14,980 bases of DNA from an uncultured Chthoniobacterales bacterium (GCA_955652255.1 CATPAW010000056.1:1-14980), one strand, 5' to 3'; counted from the stretch's first letter, positions 1 through 7,330 are shown. The notes: generated from the letters alone by a model not told the origin. Numbers and translations are program-made.

Positions 1-310
1 GGCATTTCGAAGGTACACCAGGAACGTCCGGACAAAAATACGTCGCCTCGATCAAGCCGTCGCCGAGTTGATGCAACACTTCCGCTTCGACCGCGCGGTA
101 TTGCTCCACTGTGAAAAAACCGCGGCCGATCCCGCTTTGGTTCGTGATGATGATGAGTTTGTAATTGTTCTCCCTGAGCCGACGCAACGCTTCCGGCGCG
201 CCCTGAAAAACCTGCACCTGTTTCGGATCGGAGCAATAATCGGCATCGTGCATGAGCGTGCCGTCGCGATCGACAAAAACGGCTGCCGACTTTCCGTCAT
301 CGGAAATCAT
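1..310 (-). CDS. gmhB: D-glycero-D-manno-heptose 1,7-bisphosphate 7-phosphatase, HAD family (3' end outside window)
   Basis: This HAD-superfamily phosphatase should remove the 7-phosphate from heptose 1,7-bisphosphate in cytoplasmic ADP-heptose synthesis. The visible first ~103 residues contain motif I as DRDGT (nucleophile D14, acid/base D16) and a motif II region IIITNQSGIGRGFF, both typical of GmhB and the related histidinol-phosphatase branch. A cysteine-containing segment beginning FCPDVPG lies near the window edge, where GmhB carries its zinc loop, but the rest is not visible. The ATG at 310 is chosen because it places motif I at the usual distance. It overlaps the rfaE1 stop by 14 nt, so the two are translationally coupled. 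That neighbour strongly favours heptose over histidine metabolism. The gene is truncated only by the window boundary. Confidence 0.88.
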   Translation of the reverse strand, partial: MISDDGKSAAVFVDRDGTLMHDADYCSDPKQVQVFQGAPEALRRLRENNYKLIIITNQSGIGRGFFTVEQYRAVEAEVLHQLGDGLIEATYFCPDVPGVPSKC

Positions 311-1304
311 GCTTGAAGCTTGAGAAAAGCTCATCGCGCGTCACGGTAGCGGTGCCAAGTTTGCCGACCACAACGGCGCTGCCGTGATTGGCGATTTCGG
401 CTGCTTCGGCCGGAGTGGCGTCGCAAGCGAGCGCGAGGGTGAAAAGCGCGATGGCAGTATCGCCCGCGCCGGAAACGTCAAAGACCTGGCGCGCTTTTGT
501 CGGAATATGGTGCGGCGGTTCGTCCCTTTGAAAAAGCATCATGCCGTGTTCGCCGAGCGTGATGAGAATATATTTTGTGTCCCATTTCTCGAGCAAGATT
601 GTGCCGGCGCGGACAAGATTGACATCTTTCTCTGGAGATTCGTCCGGATCACGCCACGGAATGCCGGCCGCGAGAAAAGCTTCGGCGCGGTTCGGTTTCA
701 CAACGGTCATGCCGCGCCAGTCGATCAAATTTCGTGAGTTGGGATCCGCCGCGACAAGTTTCGCGGCGGCGCGCGTGTCGTGTGCGATTTGCGAGACTAA
801 TTTACCGATGAGAAAACCTTTGCCGTAATCTTCGAAGATGATGGCGTCTATCTCGGAAAGGTTCTTTTGAACGGCGGCGACGACTTTTGTAATTTGCCTG
901 GACGAAGGACCGACGATCCGCTCGCGATCGACGCGGACGACTTGTTGATGCCGCGCGATGATGCGCGTTTTGACGATGGTGCGAAAGCTTTTGTTCTCGA
1001 CCGAGTTGACGATGTCGATGTTTTGTTCGGCGAGAAGCTCTCGAAGCTGTTCGCCGCTGCGATCTTTCCCAATCATTCCAATGACTGAGACACGATCGAC
1101 AAATTCGCGAAGATTACGAGCGACATTGGCGGCGCCGCCTGGATAAAACGATTCGCCAGTTACTTCGACAACCGGCACTGGCGCCTCGGGCGAGATGCGG
1201 CCGACTTTTCCCCAAACGAATTCATCAAGCATCAAATCGCCGATCACCAGTATGCGTTTGGCAGGCGCGCGGCCAAAAATCTGCTCGAGGCGGGTGAAAT
1301 TCAT
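297..1304 (-). CDS. rfaE1: D-glycero-beta-D-manno-heptose-7-phosphate kinase (RfaE1/HldA type)
   Basis: A PfkB/ribokinase-family sugar kinase that phosphorylates heptose 7-phosphate at C1, the step before GmhB. At 335 aa it matches a stand-alone kinase; the C-terminal cytidylyltransferase domain of E. coli HldE is absent, so the nucleotidyltransferase must be encoded elsewhere. Seen: N-terminal VIGDLMLDEFVWGKVGRISP, typical of RfaE; PfkB signature 1 with GGAAN at residues 56-60; and signature 2 DVSGAGDT near 276-283 with catalytic D282 in the anion hole. The ATG at 1304 is the natural start; no strong Shine-Dalgarno is visible. It is the first gene of a minus-strand operon with gmhB, divergent from the secreted-protein genes on the other side of 1305-1460. 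Presence of this pathway implies an LPS-type outer membrane. Confidence 0.93.
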   Translation of the reverse strand: MNFTRLEQIFGRAPAKRILVIGDLMLDEFVWGKVGRISPEAPVPVVEVTGESFYPGGAANVARNLREFVDRVSVIGMIGKDRSGEQLRELLAEQNIDIVNSVENKSFRTIVKTRIIARHQQVVRVDRERIVGPSSRQITKVVAAVQKNLSEIDAIIFEDYGKGFLIGKLVSQIAHDTRAAAKLVAADPNSRNLIDWRGMTVVKPNRAEAFLAAGIPWRDPDESPEKDVNLVRAGTILLEKWDTKYILITLGEHGMMLFQRDEPPHHIPTKARQVFDVSGAGDTAIALFTLALACDATPAEAAEIANHGSAVVVGKLGTATVTRDELFSSFKHDFR

Positions 1305-1364
1305 GAGAAAAACGACGGACGATGCCGCCGAGATGAAAAATTGATACGATTCAAAGGAGTCAAA

Positions 1365-1421
1365 ATGTGGTGCGTGGCGATTTGTGCGGAGCGGATGTTC
1401 TGCTTAGAATCTCCCCATTAA
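1365..1421 (+). CDS. Possible short ORF (18 codons) upstream of a secreted-protein gene
   Basis: An ATG at 1365 follows AAAGGAG by 5-6 nt, the cleanest Shine-Dalgarno in this part of the window, and opens a reading frame of 18 residues (MWCVAICAERMFCLESPH) ending at TAA 1419-1421. It lies 39 nt before the ATG of the larger plus-strand gene. It contains three cysteines and no recognisable domain. It could be a leader peptide whose translation affects the next gene, a small protein, or chance. The excellent ribosome-binding site is the only direct support. Confidence 0.25.
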   Translation: MWCVAICAERMFCLESPH

Positions 1422-1460
1422 TCCTGAATACGAAGACGAAATCAACAGTCGAAGCACCCA

Positions 1461-2261
1461 ATGATTCCTTTCGCTAGATACCTGAAGCTGAGCGTGCTCG
1501 TTGCGAGCAGCCTGACCCTTTGCGCCCACGGCGCCCAAGCCCCGCAGCATATCGACGTAAAACAATTGTCGAAAAAAGTGGAAGACGTGGTGGTGCCGCT
1601 TCCGAACGAAGTTTTCGGCGCGCTGAACAAGCTCGGGTCGGTCAATTGGAAAGAGTACGTGCGCAGCGACAAAGGAACCAATTTCACGGAACGGCCGCGC
1701 ATTGCGTTGTTGCTCGGCACGGTGATTGCCGACGGCTTCATTGCGGTGCAAGCGGAAGATGCTCCGGCGGTGAAGGAAATTGGTCAGCGCGTGCAGACGC
1801 TGGCCAGAGGAATCGGCGTCGAACGCTCGATCACGCAACACGCCAAAGCGATCACCGAGGCAGCGGACAAGCGTAAATGGGAGAACGTGCGGCAGGAACT
1901 CGATCGCACCCAGAACAGCGTGCAGCAGGCGATGAACGAAGTGCACGATGAAAAATTGTCGCAACTGGTCAGCCTGGGTGGATGGCTGCGAGGCACGGAG
2001 GTTTTGACCGCGGTGGTAACGAAACATTTCTCCACCGAAGGCGCTGAGCTGCTGCACCAGCCGGACCTGCTCGTTTATTTTCAAACGCGATTGCAGGCGA
2101 TGCCCGAGTTTGATCTGGCGATCATCCGCGAAATTCGAGGCGCCCTTGTCGAAGTAAAGCCTTTGATCGACGTGGGCCGCGCGCACATCTCGCCCGAATC
2201 GGTAAAAAAAATCAATGATATTACGACGCGCCTCGACTACGGCATCGTGACCAGGGAGTAG
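1461..2261 (+). CDS. Exported protein of unknown function, 266 aa
   Basis: I do not recognise this family. Residues 1-26 form a typical signal peptide: a basic start (FARYLK), a hydrophobic core (LSVLVASSLTL) and an AxA-like end (HGAQA before PQ), so the product is probably periplasmic or outer-membrane associated. No lipobox is evident. The mature part is charged and predicted mostly helical, with repeated amphipathic segments around residues 90-170, and has no transmembrane helix besides a weak hydrophobic stretch RIALLLGTVIADGF (about 75-88). No catalytic motif is evident. The next plus-strand gene, also for an exported protein, begins 8 nt downstream, so they are likely one operon. The overlapping long minus-strand frame is Arg/His-rich and looks like a shadow. 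The protein may belong to a lineage-restricted family. Confidence 0.75.
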   Translation: MIPFARYLKLSVLVASSLTLCAHGAQAPQHIDVKQLSKKVEDVVVPLPNEVFGALNKLGSVNWKEYVRSDKGTNFTERPRIALLLGTVIADGFIAVQAEDAPAVKEIGQRVQTLARGIGVERSITQHAKAITEAADKRKWENVRQELDRTQNSVQQAMNEVHDEKLSQLVSLGGWLRGTEVLTAVVTKHFSTEGAELLHQPDLLVYFQTRLQAMPEFDLAIIREIRGALVEVKPLIDVGRAHISPESVKKINDITTRLDYGIVTRE

Positions 2262-2269
2262 GGAACTTA

Positions 2270-2719
2270 ATGCGTGCGTTTGTGAAAGTTCTCTTTCGTG
2301 GAAGTTCGTCCCTCGCGATTCTGCTCGCGCTGCGACTGACAGGTTTCGCGTCAGTCGACGATGCGCAATCATTCGCACTCCAGGCCGCGGAACCGTACAT
2401 CAAAGAGGGGTTCCAGGTGCGCGAAGATTACTGGGGCGGCGATCTCGGCTCGGGCGAAAAAAAGGCGGTGCGGCAACAATTATTTAAGGGCAACGAATAT
2501 TGGTTTTGGATGGGTACGGAAGTCGAGCGGGCGCGGATTTCCGTTCATATTTACGATGCTGAGGGAAAACTCGCGGAGCAGCCGGACGGATGGGAGAAGG
2601 GTCACTTCGCCGCGGCGCACATCATTCCCAAAAGCACCGGCAGCTATTTTATCATCGTAAACATCGAGGAGTCACCGGAAGAGCGCACGCACTGGGCGCT
2701 GGTTTATGGGTTCCGCTAA
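2270..2719 (+). CDS. Small exported protein of unknown function, 149 aa
   Basis: The N-terminus is a signal peptide: basic residues MRAFVKVLFR, hydrophobic core SSLAILLALRLTGF, and likely cleavage after GFA near residue 28. The mature ~120 residues alternate charged and aromatic stretches (EDYWGGDLGSGEKK, NEYWFWMGTEV, ISVHIYDAEGKL) and end in strand-like segments (GSYFIIVNIE, HWALVYGFR). This pattern suggests a compact beta-rich domain, possibly a ligand or polymer binder, but I recognise no family and no catalytic residues. The ATG at 2270 follows a GGGA-containing stretch about 6 nt upstream. The gene starts 8 nt after the previous exported-protein gene and is followed by a palindrome-rich spacer before phoH, so these two genes probably form their own transcription unit. 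Confidence 0.72.
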   Translation: MRAFVKVLFRGSSSLAILLALRLTGFASVDDAQSFALQAAEPYIKEGFQVREDYWGGDLGSGEKKAVRQQLFKGNEYWFWMGTEVERARISVHIYDAEGKLAEQPDGWEKGHFAAAHIIPKSTGSYFIIVNIEESPEERTHWALVYGFR

Positions 2720-2748
2720 GTGACCTAGATGTCGATCTTGCAAGACAG

Positions 2749-2797
2749 GGAGGGCCGCTTTCCAAAGCGCCCGCGGCGGTTTAGAAACCGCCGTTCC
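2749..2797. repeat. Palindrome doublet (REP/BIME-like) ahead of phoH
   Basis: Two adjacent hairpins fill the spacer between the exported-protein gene and phoH. The first, 2752-2772, pairs GGGCCGCTTT with AAAGCGCCC with one bulged C and is entered through GGAG (2749-2752). The second, 2774-2793, is a perfect 9-bp stem CGGCGGTTT / AAACCGCCG with an AG loop, followed by TTCC. The near-complementary outer tetranucleotides (GGAG...TTCC) and paired hairpins resemble a doublet of repetitive extragenic palindromes. No T-run follows, so a classic intrinsic terminator is unlikely, though the hairpins could attenuate readthrough or stabilise a 3' end. Confidence 0.55.
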
Positions 2798-2805
2798 TTG
2801 GTTCT

Positions 2806-3780
2806 ATGACTGAGACGCGCACGTTACAATTTGAGAGCGCGCTCGCCTTGCAATCGCTCTACGCAAATGACCTCAAGCTTTTGAAAAATCTCGAAGATTC
2901 GCTCGACGTAAAAGTGACCACGCGCGAAGGCTGGGTGAAGCTGGAGGGGGAACCGGACAAGATCGACAAGGCGCAGCACGTTTTCGACCAGCTCGAACAA
3001 GTCCGGCAAAAAGGTGTGCCGATTCAGAAACACGAATTCAATTACGCGTTGAACTCGGTGAGCGAAGCGCGCGAAGATAATCTCGGTGAAGTTGTCTCGA
3101 CCAAGATCATAACTTCGCCGCGCAAACCGCCAATTGTGGCGCGCACCACCGGCCAGCGCAGTTATGTCGATGCCATCCAGAAACACGATGTCGTCTTTGG
3201 AATCGGGCCGGCCGGCACGGGCAAGACTTATCTTGCCGTGGCCATGGCGGTGGCCGCATTAAAAAAAGAACAAGTTGCGCGAATCGTTTTGACGAGACCG
3301 GCGGTGGAGGCGGGCGAAGCACTGGGGTTTTTGCCGGGGGACTTGCGGGAAAAAATTACGCCATATCTTCGCCCGCTTTACGACGCGTTGCATGATATGC
3401 TCGACCCGGAAGAGATTGAGCGCTCGGTCGCGCGGCAAACCATCGAAGTCGCTCCGCTCGCGTATATGCGCGGCCGGACGTTAAGCAACGCATTTGTGAT
3501 TCTCGATGAAGCGCAGAACACGACGACCGAGCAAATGTTCATGCTTTTGACTCGCATAGGCACAAATTCCAAATGCGTTGTCACGGGCGACGTGACTCAA
3601 ATCGATCTGCCGGTGAACAAACGTTCCGGTGTTCTCGAGGCGTTGCAGGCGCTGAAGAATATTCCCGGGATCGCGACTGTTTATTTCACCGAGCGCGATG
3701 TCGTTCGCCACGAACTCGTGCGTGCCATCATCAATGCTTACCAGCAGCATCGGGCACCGCTGACCTCGGAGCCTAAATAA
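2806..3780 (+). CDS. phoH: PhoH-like ATPase
   Basis: A P-loop NTPase of the PhoH/YbeZ family, 324 aa, the usual length. Residues 1-75 form a KH-like RNA-binding region; the ATPase domain follows, with Walker A GPAGTGKT at 134-141, a conserved TRPAVEAGEALGFLPGDL block at 163-180, Walker B VILDEAQNT at 231-239, and a sensor-type TGDVTQIDLP at 260-269. Family members are cytoplasmic and linked to rRNA maturation and RNA handling with the endonuclease YbeY. In many bacteria phoH is followed by a 7TM-HD gene and ybeY. Here the 7TM-HD gene begins 9 nt downstream, but no ybeY follows in this window. The ATG at 2806 lacks a clear Shine-Dalgarno and lies just after the palindrome doublet. Confidence 0.93.
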   Translation: MTETRTLQFESALALQSLYANDLKLLKNLEDSLDVKVTTREGWVKLEGEPDKIDKAQHVFDQLEQVRQKGVPIQKHEFNYALNSVSEAREDNLGEVVSTKIITSPRKPPIVARTTGQRSYVDAIQKHDVVFGIGPAGTGKTYLAVAMAVAALKKEQVARIVLTRPAVEAGEALGFLPGDLREKITPYLRPLYDALHDMLDPEEIERSVARQTIEVAPLAYMRGRTLSNAFVILDEAQNTTTEQMFMLLTRIGTNSKCVVTGDVTQIDLPVNKRSGVLEALQALKNIPGIATVYFTERDVVRHELVRAIINAYQQHRAPLTSEPK

Positions 3781-3789
3781 AATCGTGCC

Positions 3790-5427
3790 ATGTTCGATTT
3801 CTTGCGACACAACCGGCTGGTGAGACGTGGTCTCGCCTCGCGTAAGATGCGCCGCCGCCGCGCGCGCAACGAACTGCTGCGCGGTCTCGAGTGCGCTTCC
3901 TCTGTTAAAGTATTGATCTTTGCCGGCTTCACGGCCGGACTGGCGTTCCTCATCTTTAGCGGGCAACAGCCGGAACCGACGAAAAATTTCGTCATCGCGC
4001 TGTTGTTTCTGGCCATTGCGATGACGCAACTCTGGATCAATCAGCCCAGCACTTTTTCGCAAAACTCGCGGGTCCTGCTCGTTTTCGGAACGATCCTGGT
4101 GCAACTGGCGGTGACTAAGCTCTTGCTCGTGCTTTGCAATGACAGCACGTTTCGATTTTTGAAGCCGGAAATGGGCGGGCTCATCGCGCCCTACGCGTTC
4201 GCGCCGCTGGTGCTGAGCGTTTTGCTCGGCCGTAACCATGGCCTTTATGCTGCCGTTTCCGTCAGCCTTTGGAGCAGCGTGTTGTTTGGAAAAATCGATG
4301 CGCCGCTGCTCGTGACCAGTCTGATTAGCGGATTTACCGCCGTGTATCTCACGCTCCAGGTCCGGCGGCGTAGCAAGTTGATCCGCGCCGGCCTCGGGGT
4401 CGGACTCGCCATCTGGTTACTGTCGCTCACGTTCGGACTGATCGGGCCGATCAGTTTGTTTTCACCGATGGCCAATGATTGGGGAATGATCGGCCTCCAG
4501 AGCGCGCTCGCAGTCGGAAATGGAATCGTGACGGCAACCGTGGTTGGCGGCGTGCTGCCAATCCTCGAGCATCTCTTTCAAATCACGACCGATATCTCCT
4601 GGCTCGAGGCCTCCGATCTTAACCATCCATTGCTGCGCCGTATGACGATCGAGGCGCCGGGCACTTACCATCACAGCCTGGTCGTGGCGAATCTTGCCGA
4701 GGCCGCCGCGGAAGCCATCGGCGCGAACGCAACGCTTTGCCGGGTCTGCTCCTATTTTCATGACGTCGGAAAATTGGTGAAGCCGGAATACTTCACCGAA
4801 AACATGAATTTCGAGCGCAACCCACACGATGATCTGGCGCCGACGATGAGCGCGTTGATCATCATCGCGCATGTGAAGGAAGGCGTCGATCTTGCGCTCA
4901 AGCACAAACTCAATCAGCGCATCATCGACATCATCCAGGAACATCACGGCACCTCGCTCGTTTACTACTTCTACCAACGCGCGCTTCAGCAACAGGAGGA
5001 CGCGCGCGCGGGCGGAAAAATCACGAATATCCGCGAAGAGGACATTCCGGAAGTGCGCGAGGAAAGTTTTCGCTATAGCGGGCCGAAGCCGCAAACCAAG
5101 GAAAGTGCCATCGTTAGTCTCGCCGACATGGTGGAAAGCGCATCCCGCAGTCTCGAGAAACCAACGCCGCAAAAAATCGAACAGCTTGTCAATGAGCTGA
5201 TCGAAGAGCGAATCGCGGATCGGCAATTGGATGAGTGCGATCTCACCCTTGGCGACTTAACAATTATCGCCGACCGGTTCCGATTTACGCTCATGACCAT
5301 GCTCCACAGCCGGATCGCGTATCCGAGGCAGGAAACAAAATTCACTGTGACCCGCGATGAAAGTTTGCCCGACGTAATGGCGGCAATAAAAAAACCGGCA
5401 TCCGCGCCACCGGTCTCGGCCGCCTAA
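3790..5427 (+). CDS. 7TM-type HD-domain phosphohydrolase (YqfF/PgpH-like), lacking the extracellular domain
   Basis: Probable membrane-bound cyclic di-AMP phosphodiesterase, by family. The 545 residues divide into a basic cytoplasmic N-terminus (LVRRGLASRKMRRRRAR, 10-26), several membrane helices between about 40 and 265, and a cytoplasmic HD domain. HD-domain metal-ligand candidates are H294/H295 (TYHHS), H324-D325 (FHDVGK), H361, H385/H386 (EHHGT) and D446 (LADMVE). PgpH-type proteins are usually 700 residues or more because a large extracellular 7TMR-HDED domain follows the first helix. Here only a short loop (about 58-66) separates helix 1 from the next, so that sensor domain is missing. 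The gene starts 9 nt after phoH and its TAA abuts the ATG of the PNP pseudogene. Activity towards c-di-AMP is inferred from the family, not shown here. Confidence 0.88.
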   Translation: MFDFLRHNRLVRRGLASRKMRRRRARNELLRGLECASSVKVLIFAGFTAGLAFLIFSGQQPEPTKNFVIALLFLAIAMTQLWINQPSTFSQNSRVLLVFGTILVQLAVTKLLLVLCNDSTFRFLKPEMGGLIAPYAFAPLVLSVLLGRNHGLYAAVSVSLWSSVLFGKIDAPLLVTSLISGFTAVYLTLQVRRRSKLIRAGLGVGLAIWLLSLTFGLIGPISLFSPMANDWGMIGLQSALAVGNGIVTATVVGGVLPILEHLFQITTDISWLEASDLNHPLLRRMTIEAPGTYHHSLVVANLAEAAAEAIGANATLCRVCSYFHDVGKLVKPEYFTENMNFERNPHDDLAPTMSALIIIAHVKEGVDLALKHKLNQRIIDIIQEHHGTSLVYYFYQRALQQQEDARAGGKITNIREEDIPEVREESFRYSGPKPQTKESAIVSLADMVESASRSLEKPTPQKIEQLVNELIEERIADRQLDECDLTLGDLTIIADRFRFTLMTMLHSRIAYPRQETKFTVTRDESLPDVMAAIKKPASAPPVSAA

Positions 5428-5976
5428 ATGAGAGGGCGCGCAGAAACGGGCATTGTTCTGGGCTCGGGCTTGAATGAAGTCGCTCCGAATGTCGCGGGCG
5501 ATGCGATAATTTCGTATGCGGAGTTCGATCAAATTCCGCAACCTACCGTTCCGGGACATGCCGGCCGCTTTGTGTTAGGCGAGATCGACAATGTGCGCGT
5601 GATCTTCGCGCAAGGTCGCGTCCATCTTTATGAGGGACTTTCTGCGCGCGACGTGACTGCGGTTGTCCGAGTTCTCGCCGAAGCTGGAATCACACAACTT
5701 ATCCTCACGAATGCCGCGGGTTCGGCGAACCCGCAATTCACCCCCGGCTAGTGGATGATGATCACCGACCAAATCAATCTCACCGGAACGACTCCATTGC
5801 TCGGCGAGCCGGAATTTGTCGATCTTAACGAAGCGTATTCGCCCGATTTAAGGAAACGATTTGCGGAGGCCGCGCGCAAGATCGACATGGTGCTGCACGA
5901 AGGCATTTACGCAGGCGTGCTCGGCCCGCAGTACGAAACGCCAGCGGAAGTTCGCATGCTGCAAAAACTCGGATAG
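5428..5976 (+). pseudogene. Purine nucleoside phosphorylase, broken: in-frame TAG and missing C-terminus
   Basis: The first 107 codons are recognisable PNP (phosphorolysis of inosine/guanosine): GSGL at 12-15, VPGHAGR at 41-47, QGRVHLYEG at 62-70 and LTNAAGS at 93-99. At 5749-5751 a TAG interrupts the conserved [15 protein letters not shown] segment, and the same frame continues directly after it with ITDQINLTG and [14 protein letters not shown] second stop, TAG at 5974-5976, falls after LQKLG, where intact enzymes (~270 aa) go on with about 90 residues carrying the VGMSTVPE region and purine-binding residues. I find no trace of that C-terminus in the following spacer in any frame. A 107-residue fragment (5428-5751) and a 73-residue fragment (5755-5976) could be called separately, but neither should be active. 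The gene abuts the HD gene stop with no spacer. Confidence 0.8.
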
Positions 5977-6062
5977 GAAAAAACAAGTGCTGATACCGCA
6001 ATCACAGTGCCGGCGAGGAACTTTTGGCGTCTCTTCATTCAAGCTAATGAAGTAGAGGAACC

Positions 6063-6091
6063 TTCGCAGTTAAAGGCGAACATTTTTCTTT
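6063..6091 (+). terminator. Possible weak intrinsic terminator after the PNP remnant
   Basis: A 5-bp stem TTCGC (6063-6067) / GCGAA (6076-6080) with an 8-nt loop is followed by ACA and a T-rich tract (TTTTTCTTT, 6083-6091). The position is right for ending plus-strand transcription before the convergent nuoC gene. The stem is short, so this is tentative. A second small hairpin, CTTCATT/AATGAAG, lies at 6033-6052 without a T-run. Confidence 0.35.
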
Positions 6092-6104
6092 GACTCAAGA
6101 GTGC

Positions 6105-6680
6105 TTATAACTCCGGCGGGCGGGCGCGGGGTTCTCGATCTTTCGCGGTGGCGGTGCTTGGGACCGTGACGAACGGGCCGCCTTCCATCGGCGTAACTTT
6201 GGTGAAAGCGACATCGGGCATCTCGCTCGGCAATCCCTCCAGCGGAAATTCCTTGCGCAATGGGAAGAAGGGATAACCGTCCCACATCAGGATGCGACGC
6301 AGATCGGGATGGCCGTTAAATTTGATTCCCATCATGTCGTAAATCTCGCGCTCGTGCCAATTCGCTGTCGGCCAAATGTCGGAAATCGTATCGACTGCGC
6401 CGACGTCTTCAGACACGCGCAATTTCAAGCGCAAATTGGCGGCGAGCGTCATTGAGTAGAGCTCGTAAACAATCTCGAAGCGCGGTTCCTCGCCGAAATT
6501 GTCGATGCTGGTAATGTCGATCAAATAGTCGAAGGAGAGATCGTCGCGGCAGAGTTTTGCCACTTCCCGCAGATCGCTTGGCAGGATCGTGTAGGTCGTT
6601 TCGCCGCGAAACTCGGTCTTATTTCGGATTTTTCCGTCTAATAATTTGCCCAGCGAAGCGAGCAATTCCTGTCCGGTCAT
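6105..6680 (-). CDS. nuoC: NADH-quinone oxidoreductase subunit C (30 kDa)
   Basis: Peripheral-arm subunit of respiratory complex I, located on the cytoplasmic face of the inner membrane. The 191-residue product has the 30-kDa subunit signature [12 protein letters not shown] (108-119), then HPDLRRILM (124-132) and [14 protein letters not shown] (136-149). The [13 protein letters not shown] segment (51-63) is also typical. Start: ATG at 6680, which overlaps the nuoB stop as ATGA. An open frame extends upstream through nuoB in another register, but that part is a shadow. In most genomes nuoD follows; here the next thing downstream is the convergent PNP pseudogene, so the pair is detached from the rest of the nuo set. 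The C-terminal ~20 residues are a variable, charged tail. No fused D subunit is present. Confidence 0.94.
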   Translation of the reverse strand: MTGQELLASLGKLLDGKIRNKTEFRGETTYTILPSDLREVAKLCRDDLSFDYLIDITSIDNFGEEPRFEIVYELYSMTLAANLRLKLRVSEDVGAVDTISDIWPTANWHEREIYDMMGIKFNGHPDLRRILMWDGYPFFPLRKEFPLEGLPSEMPDVAFTKVTPMEGGPFVTVPSTATAKDREPRARPPEL

Positions 6681-7213
6681 GGCAGCACGTCCTCGAGTTT
6701 CTCGAGCAGTTCGGGCTTCTGGTTCGTGAACGAGCGTTCTCGCGAGATTTTTTCCTGCAACTTCATCAGGCCGGCCAGCAATGCTTCGGGACGCGGCGGG
6801 CAACAGGAAATGTAAACATCGACCGGCAACAGTTGATCGATTCCTTGCAGGACGGCGTAGGAGCGATACATGCCGCCGGTGGAAGCGCATGCCCCCATGG
6901 CGATGACCCATTTCGGCTCGGGCATCTGCTCGTAGATTCTCTTTACGGCCAGCGCCATTTTATAAGTGACCGTGCCGGCAACAATCATCACATCGCATTG
7001 ACGGGGCGAGAAACGCATGACCTCGGCGCCGAACCGCGAGATGTCGAAGCGGGACGCGGCGGTCGCCATCAACTCGATCGCACAGCAGGCTAGACCCATC
7101 GGCATCGGCCAGAGCGAATTTTTGCGCACCCAGTTCAAAGCGGCGTCGAAGCGCGTGAAAATCACGTTGCCTTCGATTTTTGAATCGTAAGCCGTAGGCA
7201 AAATTTCCGGCAC
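6677..7213 (-). CDS. nuoB: NADH-quinone oxidoreductase subunit B (cluster N2 subunit)
   Basis: Complex I subunit that carries the terminal [4Fe-4S] cluster N2 and passes electrons to quinone. In the 178-residue product all four expected ligands are seen with the family spacing: tandem C43-C44 in LACCAIE, C109 in GACAST, and C138 in CCPPRP. The conserved [18 protein letters not shown] block is intact. The start is GTG at 7213; an in-frame TAG lies 10-12 nt upstream and no later ATG would keep the N-terminus, so the GTG start is well constrained. No Shine-Dalgarno is evident. nuoC overlaps its stop by 4 nt. nuoA, normally immediately upstream, is absent; instead there is a palindrome-rich spacer and divergent cysD. 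Confidence 0.95.
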   Translation of the reverse strand: MPEILPTAYDSKIEGNVIFTRFDAALNWVRKNSLWPMPMGLACCAIELMATAASRFDISRFGAEVMRFSPRQCDVMIVAGTVTYKMALAVKRIYEQMPEPKWVIAMGACASTGGMYRSYAVLQGIDQLLPVDVYISCCPPRPEALLAGLMKLQEKISRERSFTNQKPELLEKLEDVLP

Positions 7214-7277
7214 GGCAAAACACTAAAGTCGCGAGGTGCGCACGCAAGAGAAAAGGTCGCACGCAAGATCGACAACA

Positions 7278-7330
7278 GGAAGGGGACGCCGCCCCTGCGG
7301 CGTCCGGTCAGCGCAGCGCGCTGACCCTAC
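7278..7330. repeat. Palindrome doublet ending in CTAC (REP/BIME-like), nuoB-cysD spacer
   Basis: Two perfect 9-bp stems stand back to back: GGACGCCGC (7284-7292) with GCGGCGTCC (7297-7305), loop CCCT; and GGTCAGCGC (7306-7314) with GCGCTGACC (7318-7326), loop AGC. CTAC (7327-7330) follows directly, so on the minus strand the second unit reads GTAG plus hairpin, the layout of REP sequences processed by RAYT transposases. The segment before it (ACAGGAAGGGG) resembles the ACAGGGAGGG preceding the phoH doublet. The element lies between two divergent genes and may carry or disturb their promoters; I see no convincing -35/-10 pair. Confidence 0.55.

Noticed and set aside
1404..2378. Long minus-strand open frame (324 codons) opposite the exported-protein gene
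   Set aside because: Arg/His-rich composition with no domain, while the plus strand has a signal peptide, balanced composition and a tight follow-on gene. Treated as a shadow.
3481..5226. Long minus-strand open frames opposite phoH and the HD gene
   Set aside because: They mirror strongly conserved plus-strand proteins with clear motifs; no family resemblance of their own.
5749..5751. TAG as a recoded sense codon in the PNP gene
   Set aside because: No other conserved gene here has an internal TAG, and the gene also lacks its C-terminus, so decay is the simpler explanation.
6681..6911. Upstream extension of nuoC
   Set aside because: It lies inside nuoB in another frame; ATG 6680 gives the usual NuoC N-terminus and an ATGA overlap.
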